From Psococerastis gibbosa (taxonomy: Eukaryota; Arthropoda; Insecta; Psocodea; Psocidae): a stretch of DNA of 64,000 nt. Below are positions 22,615-34,600 of the stretch, one piece after another; position 1 is the stretch's first letter; the number at the start of each line of letters is the position of its first letter. Made by a program: the position numbers and the translations under genes. Location: the NCBI GenBank assembly GCA_963971405.1, contig OZ020488.1:31267089-31331088 (forward strand), in the 5' to 3' direction. The notes beneath the pieces are model-generated. The model worked only from the letters and a program-made list of their open reading frames with translations, did not search any database and had not been told where the DNA came from.

Positions 22615-25600
22615 GTCAGTCCATTTTTTGTTTATTTCCTGTAGTAGGTACTGAAAGTGACTGTTTTCTTGGGTTAGTATTCTGCTTTATCATTCTAGGT
22701 CGCTCTGGTCCTTCTCTGGGATAATTATCTGATTCCAAAATTGCTTTGCCCAATTTTAATTTTTATTGATCTCCGAAGGAAAGCCGTACCTATTGCGCCA
22801 CCCTATTGGCGCCATTATTTATTATTTGCTGAACCCAGCAAATGCAAACAGATCTAAGTCGACGAGTATCCGAAAACACTAACTTTTGGATAACAATTCT
22901 CCACAAAACCCATTAGGTAGTGGTGAAGAAACAAAACTATCCAAACCCGCTCAAGCCGAAGAAGTGTATTACTGATACACCGATGAAGTTTGGTCGTTTT
23001 TTATGCAACTATGTTGATATTTACGCCATTTTATTAGTTATTTTTCCAGAGCATAATTTAAATTAATATAAACATGTTTGCGTAAAGAAAAGACAAAACT
23101 TTATATGTTTTAATATAGCCGTTCTTTGGGCTAGCGTGTCGATCAAGTGTTAATTTGTGCCGTTTTGTTTCCAAGCCTTAAACAAATCCGAATGGTATTG
23201 GTGGCTGGTAAAGGCATTTGACCCATCAAACAATCCTCCTTCTATATGAATGATTGAATGATGTTGTTCAAATCCAATTTCTTAACTTTTAAAGTTCTTC
23301 ATGAATTCACATACAAAATGTTTATAGAGTAATTTGAATTTAGAAGCTTTAGTAATTTTATTATTGTTTCAGTTTGCTATTGATTCATTTCATAACGTTG
23401 AGCTTTCGTAATTTGTTGTCATTTGTAGGATATTATCGCGTGATAATACAATTTGGAGCAGGTTCTACTTTGGCCTATTTCGGCAAGGAACTGTTGATCC
23501 GTTAACACTGTTAGTACAGCGAAAATGGAACTTATGACTCATTGTGTACCTGTATTAAGTAAATGGATATTGTAAGGTTAAACTTGGGAAAAGATAGAAA
23601 ATACCAGCAGGCAACACACAACACCGGATAAACTCCGTGATCTATCTCAATCCAACTCCACCTTAACAAGGTTGGCCTCAGCCGGTGCGTCGGTAGCTCA
23701 GGGACGGCAGAAAATAAAGGGCGTGAGTAATGGGGCTTCAATCCAACAATACAGAGAGTTCCCAACCTTAAGAGATAAGGAAGAAACCACAGAGAACAAC
23801 AGGTTATCCGATATAGTAAACAATATATTAGGCAATTCCTACAAACGACCGACAATGTGGCCGCTGCCAAAATCTCTTCCAGCACAAAACAATATAAATA
23901 GCAAAATTGGCATAACGCCGGAGATCCGACCTGGTTCGCTGAGGGACGGAAAGAGAAGTCCGATTCCATCGGGAGTCCCGGATTCAGAACTGAATCTGGA
24001 CCACTCCCTCCGTCCGTCACCGAACCCACGATCATCCAAATTAACGTGACGAGAGAAAAAAAACAGAGAATAGCTGAGGACTGGACTTTAGTAAGAAAGC
24101 TAAAACTCAAGGTGCCAGTCGACAGTTTCTCCAATAATTTAAATGATTTCCCTAACCTGAGGACTGGACGCCCATCTATTCAGGGAATGGATTATAGCCC
24201 CGGATCGTGAAGAAGAGCGACACGCTCCCTTCACCAACCGAATCCATCCTCCACTCCCGGAACAGCGACGCCGTCCTTCTCACAATTTATAGATCATACA
24301 GCATATTCAAGTAAACAGTTCCTTTCAGGTACAAATTGGTAAAGACACTTACAGGTTCCAGCGGATCTTACTGCTAAGTAGTTATACGAAGTGAAGTAGA
24401 GGGATAATTTGACCCAGGATCCCTCGGTCCTAGCCCATGTCCTTAGCCTCCGTGCCTCATCGGGAACTGCTAGCCCTTTACAGGCCTAAGACGCTCCTCC
24501 CGGACATCCATCTTTCTCCTCGACGTAGCTCCCCATCAGGGGAAATGCGCCAGGACTACGCCTCCTCGGAGCTCCTTGAGTCTTCCTTACGTCCTCTTAC
24601 GACCGCTGGTGGTGGTCCGGATTCAGGACTAGTTGGTTCTTATGCACTCTTATTTATGGAATTTCTTCCCGATAAAATTTGAACTTTACTGCTTAAAGAA
24701 CGCCTCTACTCTGAATCTGTGCCATTCATACTTGCCCAAGTAAACTGTCTTCTGCTACGGCCAATGGAAGAAAAATGGCGCGGAAAAGTTAATAGTTGGC
24801 GCAATTGATATTTTTCTATAATTTCTTCTGTTTGACGATAATAGGACGTTCCTGTGACTCATTTTAAAATATATATTTTATTATTTCGTTAAAAGTTTTA
24901 TGGATCCACCTTACCTCGGGGTATTTTATTAAATTTTGGAAATTCTCGGATTTACCGCCTAATTAGCGCAAAGTTTGCCTTAACCATTCGAGAGTCAGAT
25001 CTTTGTTAGTTTTTATAAATAATTAAAATGGCGAAGGAGGACCTAAACAAGGATTGGATTATTGTAAGTTTTCAGATTTTTGTTTGGATTGTAAAGAACC
25101 ATGCATTTCGACCCCACGGTCGGAATGATTTGAAACGGTGGCGGAAATAACCCGCTACAATATACTGGTGGACTATCTTTTCCTTTATAAAATTGTTCTT
25201 CCTGGCTTTTGGCCTCTACACCTTTTGAGTATCTTTAGCAACATCAAAAAAATCACTAAGATGAACCATTCCATTTTTATTAAAGCTTTCGGAGATGTCG
25301 TCGTTAAAACCCCACTACTCCGGTACAAGCTGAAAGGGTTATAAATACGTGTATAATAAAAAATGTGAGGATAACTAACAGCTGTACAGCCGTTCCAGCT
25401 CCAGCCTACGTTGCATGTGGGCTTGTTGGATTTTTTTGCACGAACCGCATTCCTCAGTCAGTATCTTTGCAATGGCTAGTGCACCCACTCCCCTCCCCCA
25501 GGCCATTGTGTCACGTCTTCCTGGGTCTTGGCCGTATTGGTTATCTATGACAGCGGCCTGGACGGGTTATAGTTCACGCCGACCTTGGCTTAGGTCCATT

Positions 25601-28600
25601 GGAGCGTGCTTTATTATAATGAAGGTCATAGTAGTTACGTATGCGTTCATAAACTAACCTATAACATGGGAATTATGACGTATGTGTTTCGCGTTCATAT
25701 ACTAACCTATAACATGAGAATTATGACGTATGTGTTTCGCGTTCATAAACTAACATGTAACATGAGAATTATGACGTATGTGTTTCGCGTTCATAAACTA
25801 TCCTATAACATGAGAATTATGACGTATGTGTTTCGCGTTCATAAACTAACCTATAACATGAGAATTATGACGTGTGTTCCGCGTTCATATACTAACCTAT
25901 AACATGAGAATTATGACGTGCGTTTCGCGTTCATATACTAACCTATAACATGAGAATTATGACGTATGTGTTTCGCGTTCATAAACTAACCTATAACAAT
26001 AGAATTATGCTTCAAACTATAAGAGTTTCGTTTAATTTGTCATGCATCAGCACTTTTATGCCATTGTTACATTTCCACTGCATCTTGTGCCCGAGATGAT
26101 CAGGCAATTTGAAACACAACAACAAAAAGTACAAAAAGCAAGAACAATGCAGTGACGTTACTTTGTCTCATTTTGCGCTTACTGTGTGTATTTCTGAACT
26201 TTCAACTATGGAAGTTTAGTTTGTTTTAACTATGAATCCGATAGACGCATCACTGCCATTCAAACAGTCAAACTAGTTCACCTCTGGCAAAGTCAGGTTT
26301 CAACAATAATGCGTGAGTTTTTGTGTTTTGAATTATTGTGGCATGCGACACAGGTCACGCTCAGATTGTGCTTTGAACTGAAACAATACGTCACTCCCAC
26401 TAAACAATGGAAATAAAACTGTACTTACAAATGAGCAAAAACTAATCAGTTTATCAGGGTCAACTCTATCTTACGTTAAATTACAATAGACTCTGTTTTG
26501 GCGGCTCCGACCATGTGCCCTGTCAATTTCGACTTCATTTAGTAACTAGACTATCTAGCGGGGTTGGAGGGGGTTGGGTCATTGGGGGAGGAAAGTTTCT
26601 CAGTAAATATGCAAAGGTTTCGAAAGGTACTGTGCGTCTCTCTAGTATTTTATTTGGGAGCGGAGGTTTGTGTCATTGTCATTGCCCTCGAAATCAATGC
26701 CCATGAAATTCTGAAATTTAAGATTAGAGTACCAATCGTGTCATTGGCCATAGCTTGTAGAAACACAGCTCTGAGGCGGCTATTCCACGAGCGAATTTAC
26801 TTCACTTGTGATTTGAGATTTTTTGTTTGTTTTGTTTTAAGGGACTATTATGTAGATACTTAATTTATAATAGATACGTTAAGTATCTACATAATAGTCT
26901 CCTTAAAACGAAACAAACAAAAAATCTCAAATCATAAATGAAGTAAATTCGCCGCCTTATCGGTACTCGACTTGCAGCAAACTGCAGTGCGACCAACCTG
27001 AATACATTGTACATGTTGCTCAATGACCGTGTACATGACAGATATTGCCAGTAACATGTCCGACTTGTCACCCTTGCTGGTCTGATAAGATAAGGCAATT
27101 GTGCTAGGCGGTCATTGAGTTGCAGCGGGCCTACTATGGTGATTATTTTTAATCTTGACCAGGAATTAAAAATGTTAACAAGAATAGTAAGTGCTATTCA
27201 AAATTGTTTGGTGTACATTATCAACCCCCGAATTAAGTTGATATTAAATGACATAGTAGGCCCTGGTGAAACCATTAGTGTAGTGGATAACGATCTGGAC
27301 TAAGTCACGGGTCCCATTCCGCAACTTATTCACCTCTGTCTGGTTAGAAATAATTATTCATGTGAGAGGCCAAGTGTTTCGAAATCCACCATAAAAATGA
27401 TGTCCCTCATTCTTATCACAGCCAGTTCAAAAACACGAAGGCATGAACCTAGAAAAATCTTCAAAGACAGAGATTGTGTTCTGTATGAATTGAGTGTCCC
27501 TTGACTTCTTGATGGGGTCTGACAAGGTAGATAAAGAAGAGTCCCTATCGTTTGGGAGACAGTCAATTTCATTAAAACAATTCTGAGGAGGTTTAATTCC
27601 ACCTCCCTCCATTAAATTAATTTCGTTGTAGTGATGTGGTGTTTTAACATTGGACTTTCATTGAAAGTAATTGTGTACACATTCCACGCAGTCCTGCCAA
27701 CAAAACAGCAATATTTAGCATGGCCTCACTCCACATACACCATCTGCGGTGCTGGAGGCCATGGGCGCAGTCCAGTATCCAGTGCTGGCCGCAAGGTCAC
27801 TCTTCAAAGTATTTGTAATGGCTAACTGTTTAAACTGGCTGACAGGAATTAATTGAAGATGAATATTGCCTAAGGGGATCCTTTAGAGCTGGACAGACCT
27901 CCAATTGAATAATGACGCCGATTACCCGGCTAAATTTAGACAACATCTGTTGTTAGAGGTGCAGTTTCCGAGTGCATTAATGAATGGGCATCCGGCCGTG
28001 GGAGTACGACGTCTAAGCTGAAATAATCATAAGTAGGACATGGGAAAAGTAAGCGGATTACTTAAGTCTCCAACATAATTAAGTATGGACGGCTCGTTCC
28101 AGGGTCCCTCCCCACTCCCCGATACGTCTAATTTTTGGAGAAGAACTGGACGATAGGGTTGTACGTCATTGAACATTTGAAACCCCTAAGATTTTTTCAG
28201 TGGCCCATTTTCTGCTGAATTCATCCGCAACACCTACTTGCATTATTTGTGTAAAATTGAATAATTCAAATAGTGCACATATAATGCAGCGCTACAAATC
28301 GCTTAGCATGTTAGTATCATTGCATCATCACGGAATGGCGAACATGTTGGATTTTCTATTGGAAAGTTCTCCATTCCTACTGCACCCACTACAGTATGTT
28401 GCAATTTTCGTTGTGTGGATGCATTTTTTTTTCTCCCCTTCCATTGTGCGCCTATTGCCTCTGGGTCGGTTGGATAGTTTGATTCGGTTAATTAATTTAA
28501 ATAATTTAAGAATGAACCGGACTAATGTCTCTCATTAGTGACTGTATGGCTCGTCCCCGACGTAAAAAAAAGTTGATTCGGTTAAAGTGCATTTATTGAA

Positions 28601-31600
28601 GGCGTGAAGGTTAAGGGCAAACTGGAGTCGCTGATATTCCATTTCTGTGCAAACTTATTGCGATTCAGCATTTTTTCATTGTTCTGCGTTCCATATTTCA
28701 TGAGAAACTGAAATTTGAAAAGAAAATGGAATATGGGCGACTCCGGTTGGCCCTTAATGATTTTTTGATATGCAAGCTTTTCCTCCACGCCAAAACAATT
28801 TATTTATAATTTACACCCGATGCGGTTTGTTATATATATATTATTTTCAGCCTTTGATTTGAATTTGAAATTATGACAGGTTTTTGTGCCAAATATATTG
28901 ATTTAATGTGAATTTGTTAGGCCTACCATCGTATAACTAGCCGATGCCTACACGTTTAATAGTTCTTAGAGTGTGCATTAAATTTCATTTAGATATTAAA
29001 ATATCATCACAAACCATTTCGACCACCCAAAGCTGCATTTCCCTTTATTGCTGGCCACTAGAACAGCCACAATAAACCCTTCAACTTGAATGGAATAATA
29101 ATAGCATACTCTAGTTCTGTCATGAAATTCAGCTGAGCGTTAAAATGTTTTGTGCAATAGCATGTTGTGTGATCGCACTAATGTAGGCCACATATTTCCA
29201 TGCCTTTAAATTTGCTTTAGTCCCCACATGCCATGGGCGTCGACCTTTGGCTACTGTTGTTATTATAGAATGTTTGGGGGGGGGGGGGGGAAGTGTAAGT
29301 CTAGACTGACCCTTTGTAATAGTTCCCTTAGGACTTTATACGCTGTGACCTAATTCAGCAACTTGTTATCTTATGATCTCGACCTAGATGGGTTGATGTA
29401 AATACAATGATTAATTTTCAGTTTGCACTGACCAGCAGCTCGATCATGGCGATTTGGTATTATTGTAATACCGAGGTTTATATAATACCGGGGTTTATTT
29501 TTTAATAACGCAGTAGTAAGGTGTCACGTCGCGGTGTTAAAATATGCGCGGGAAATTCAAATTAATAAATTATTCGAATACATGAGAATGGTGGCATTGT
29601 TTAATAATTGAAGAAAATACTAATAAACATTAAAATTTACATGTATAATTTTGAAATATAATAGAACTTTAATGAATGTGCCAACATCTAAGGGAGAAAA
29701 AAATAAAACTCACCCAAAATATTAATTTATCAATTTGAATTTTCCGCGCATTTTGCACTCATTTGTTTAAATTTTAAAAAAATTAAAAAACCCCGGTATT
29801 ATAATAATCCAAAATCGCCATGATCGGGCTGCAGATGGTTGGAATCGAATCAGTTGTTTTTGCCGATTCTACATCAAGGCTCGCTGTATTTACTTAACAC
29901 TGTGCCGGCCGGAGAATCTGACCTACGTTAACGGCCGTCAGTGTCCATTGGACACTTATGGGATTTCCTATTGTCTTTTCACAAATATACTCAGTCCTGA
30001 TAGCTTTTTCCATTCATTTGATTGAATCTGTTAGGTAGGGGGTTGTTTTTTTATAAACAGACAATTTTATTTGTTTTTTTTAATTACAATTACAGCAAAT
30101 TACTGAGCTATGCTCTTTACATATATTTTTGCCCCATTTTTCGCAGCATGTTTTCGTGGTTCTCCCTAAGTTATTTGGGCAGACGGAACATCTTTTTTTT
30201 TTATTGGATCCTGACGTTTTTTCTGGGTTATCATCAGGGGCAACATCAGGTTGGGAACCATCCTGATGTCCAACCGCACCAATTCTCACATCCTGTTCTG
30301 AGCGTTCAGCCACCAGCCCGGCCAGTTGTTTTCCCAGCTGTATTAAGAACTTGCGTCTTTTCCCGCTTTTCCTTCCCAATTCATTTCCATGGGTGTATAA
30401 ATAGATAATGAAGGCATTGAGAGCGCTAACGTCCACCATGTTTGCGAAAACTACCATTGGCCAACGCCGTGTCTTCCTTTTTTACTGAGTAGTTCCTCAG
30501 TTTTTGATCTGCCCTAACTACCCCAGCTTTAGTTTCGTTATAGGTAATAATCAGATCCGGTTTTTCTCTCTCTGATGTGTCGGAGATTTCTGGCTTGTCG
30601 TGCAGTGTGCTGAGTAGAGTGACAACCTTGTTTTTTTTAGGGCAGTAAGAGGCAATCATCACGTCTTCTTGGAACAAAAATAAAGTAGAGTTTTCCGTTC
30701 TATATTTTGGATTAATGAATTCTAGAGGAAGCGCTCCTTCATTTTTTTTAATGGTCCCTACCAATGTCAAGTTTTTGGAAAGCAGGTAACGAGCTAGTGG
30801 TAGACTAGTAAAGAAATTGTCACAGGTGACGTTTCTTCCACTATTTTCAATTTCTGTTACCAAAGATCGTACAACGCGCTCGCCTTGATTTTTTTCTCTT
30901 GTGCCACCTGGCTCCTTCCCTGTATACACTTGTAATTTCCACACAAACCCATTTGCAGAGTCGCATATAGCCCAAAATTTTATTCCGAATTTCCCAGGCT
31001 TGGAAGGGATGTACTGTCGAAAAGCACATCGGCCTCTAAACGTAACCAACTGTTCATCCACAGTCATACTCCATCCTGGTACATAGGCTTCCTTTAGGTT
31101 TGCGTTCCAAGTATCAAAAATGTGTCTTATAGGCTCCAACTTATCGGGCGAGCGGTGTTTTCTCCTATTTTCTGCGTCATCAAATCTCAAAGCACGCGTT
31201 ATTTCTTTGAACCGATTGCGACTCATCACTTGTCTAAAAATTGGCCGACCACCATTAATTGAGTACATTTCGTCGATGTCTTCATTTTTCGCTTTATAGA
31301 CACCCATCAGGAGAAGTAAGCCTAAATACTTCTTGAACTCCTCTGCTGTCAACTTCTTCCAACCTTCACCAAGTGCTAATGTTCCTTCCTTATTGGTCCA
31401 CTTACAGATTTCTTCTATAAAAGATTGACGAAAAAATATAAAAAAAGCATCAGAAACTGTCTTGCATTGTCGCTCTGCCCATCTCTTTGGACCTGTAAAT
31501 AAAATAATAATAATAAAATAAAACAGTTATGTTTGCATACATTTTTTGTAAGCAATATTTCGCCACCTTTGTGTGATGGGCTTGTTCATTATACGGTATT

Positions 31601-34600
31601 TAAAATAATATTCCAAATTCTACTGTAAAATAAAATACAGCATGTTATAGTACGTACCTTCATTATCCTTCAGAACATTTCGGGAGCTCCTTCTCCCACT
31701 CGCTTGAACCACTGGTTCAGAGCACCATATCTCTTCGCAGTCTTTGGATATGTACCAACGAGCTTCGGCAGTTTCGTGAAAATCTGTGTCCATTGGCTCC
31801 CCCTCCTCCGAACTTTGGGAAGAACTAGAATGACTAGCATGGGGTGGAGAATCTAGCATCTGCTGGGGAGACTCAGACATTCGTCTAGGGGACTCCTCAC
31901 GTAATTCGCTGAATTCTGAACAGTCCGAACTAAAATCGTCTTCTTCGAGAAGTTTGGCGATTTCTGAAGCCTTCAGAGGTCTTGTTTTGTTGTATTTGCT
32001 CATTGCGATGATAAAGTAAGCTATATGGTACGTATATTACACTGTAGTTTGGATAGAAGACAACAGTCAAGTAATGAACTATGAAGTAAATGAATGACCT
32101 GAGCTTTTGCCAATTTGACAAAAAAAATTGGGTCCGCAAGCTAAGTTGAGGTCTATGGCAATAAGAAAGTAAAAGAAATACAATTCTTTTTATATTGTAG
32201 ACGATGAATTACTACCTGAAACAAACCAATAGCCCCGAGCTGGCTGCTGATATAGCAATGACGCAATGCATTCTCCCATAAGAGTCCAATGGACACTGCG
32301 GCCGGCAACGTAGGTCAATATCGTTCCCGGAGAAACCGCTGACTAAATGCAAATTTTTTTTTCATGGACTCAAAGTATGCACATAGTTAGGAAAAGTCAT
32401 GAAAAGCCAACCCCATAAGTGAACGGCAGCTCATGTAACAGAGTTTTGAAAATCAAAAACGGTGTCCATTGGACACTGCGGCCGGCACAGTGTTAAGGGC
32501 AAACCGGAGTCGCCGATATTCCATTTCTGTGCAAACTTTAATTTCTCATGAAAAAATGCTGAATGGCAAGAAGAATTTTTTCTCCTAATTTTGATATATA
32601 GTATGTTGCAATCATCAATACCGATCGGCTGTAGTTTAAGTTAGTGAACTTGATAGGCAAAAAATAACGGTCACCCAGGAGTTCAAGTTGAAGGAGTTCC
32701 TCAACTGTGGCGAATTGGGGTTAGTTAGGGCCGCATACTATATATCAAAATTACGAGAAAAAATTCTTCTTGCCATTCAGCATTTTTTCATTGTTCTGCG
32801 TTCCATATTTCATGAGAAATTGAAGTTTGAACAGAAAATGGAATATGGGCGACTCAGGTTGGCCCTGACAGTAATGTCTGCAATTTAAGATAACAGTCTT
32901 GTGAAAATCCTTGTTCAATAGTTGTAAAATAAAGTCTTGAGAAATAGCAGACGCTAGAAAACACTGTTATGGTACTCAGAGCCAAGTGGTGATAATTTAG
33001 TGTTCTGTACTGTGGACCCATTGAAAGTCCTTCTAAGTGATCATTATCGACGTTTTCCGGTATTTATCGTATTATAGAGCTTGCTAGCAGGACCGGCCAT
33101 ATCCTTCCCGAGCTAGCATTAGCTCCCCTGATTCGGAAAAAAAAAAAAAAGGAGTGAACCTTTCAATTCTTTGCCAAGTGCAATACTTATTCAACTACAA
33201 CATACACATTTGACTAGTTCTTTATTTTTACAGAGAAAGTACAAGCTCAATGAAACTTATTGCGAATCTGAGTGATTGGTATTGCAAATTTATATCATGC
33301 CCACCAAGGCCGTGCCCAGGTTTTGATTTCGGGGGGGGGGGGGGGTGGTGGTGGTCCAATAATTTTTTTAAACGTAATTTATTCCTGAATTGATGGATAA
33401 ATTCTTCAAACCATACAGGTTTACATACAAAATTTATTTCGGGAGGGGGGGTCCAGACCCCATGGACCACAGGGCACGGCTCTGATGCCCACATCAGCGT
33501 GACAGTGACATATGCAGCTAGTACCGAGTAGCGAATCCGTAACGAGCTTACCTGCTTTGCCTGCTTCGTTTCGTCCATATGCATTGTCCGATATTGCTGG
33601 AAATGTTGCCTCCTTTGACTGGAAGCAAAATATCACCTGTGTTGGAGGTCAGGACTCTTCAACCTCTCCTTGTAGCATTAATTCCTGAATCTCCAACAAA
33701 AATTTGAGTAGTGGCTGCTGTGTGCGCCCGAGCTGGGGTGTAGCCCACAATTTAGTAGGCGCTGATTCCAAATTTGGCTTAAACGGGCATTGTTGGAGAA
33801 GACGTTCGTATTTCCTCTCCAAAGCTCACATCATTTACCGAGTTTTCTGGGCTAAGCCAATCTCGGGCACCTACATCATCTATTGAGCATTATATATTGC
33901 TTGAGTGCAGAAATTAAGATTGCATGGAGACGTTGAAGAGTACTCATAAAAGGGAGCATCCAATAGGACGTTGAGCTGCCTTCTGCGCGGCTTCACCATT
34001 GCCTTTATTGTTACAGGCTGCAAGCCATCCTCGGCAAGCTTAGCAGTGAGCAGCTCGGAGTCGGCCAGAGTCCACGAGGACCTTGCCAGCCTCGGGTCTG
34101 ACGACTCGGGGATCCATTGCAGCTCGTCAGAGGGTGACACCGCGGGCACGAGGGAGTCTTCGGTGGAGCAGCTGACTAGCATAGACCACAGTCGGGAGAG
34201 CCTCGACGACCCCGCCCTTAACTCAGATGCTTACCCGGGCAACAAAGGCTTCCTGCTCCGTTTTTTGGAGTCGAAACTCTTTGATATGTCCATGGCTATT
34301 TCCTATCTTTTCAATAGGTAAGATTTTTATTTATAATATATAGTATAAGCTTCTCTTGCAGTAGATATGTTATCTTATTTGCCAAGTTGCAGGTAATTCT
34401 TTAAAACGTAATTAGGGCTAGAATGGCGGAACGGATTTTGGAGGCTAATGGCTTTAACTTAAAGGTCATCTGGTGAAACATTTTTTACATGGACAAATCA
34501 CTGAAGTTAAATTTAATGCTGAGGGACTGCACGGCTCTCACCTACCCGAACGATGACTTGGTGAACCGCTATTGGGAAGCTCGGCGACGAATGGTTGAAC

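Larger units (their letters stand above)
22615..34016 (+). other. PI4KB intron 1 (11.4 kb)
   Basis: Bounded by GTCAGT and TTACAG. It holds a retroelement-like relic, a minisatellite, fold-back elements, a complete piggyBac insertion and a hAT-like MITE (listed separately). Stretches 22615-23640, 24660-25637, 26011-26774, 26960-28610 and 33493-34016 contain nothing I can assign. Confidence 0.8.

Noticed and set aside
23532-24134. 200-codon minus-strand open frame
   Set aside because: Its hydrophobic Cys/Leu-rich content is what the antisense of the charged plus-strand relic would give; no start context or family match.
25606-25902. 98-codon repetitive protein
   Set aside because: It is the in-frame translation of the minisatellite, with no flanking coding signals.
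25638-26010. CRISPR-like array
   Set aside because: Head-to-tail 48-bp units without unique spacers in a eukaryotic intron; an ordinary minisatellite.
30022-30408. 128-codon plus-strand frame
   Set aside because: Antisense of the piggyBac transposase C-terminus.
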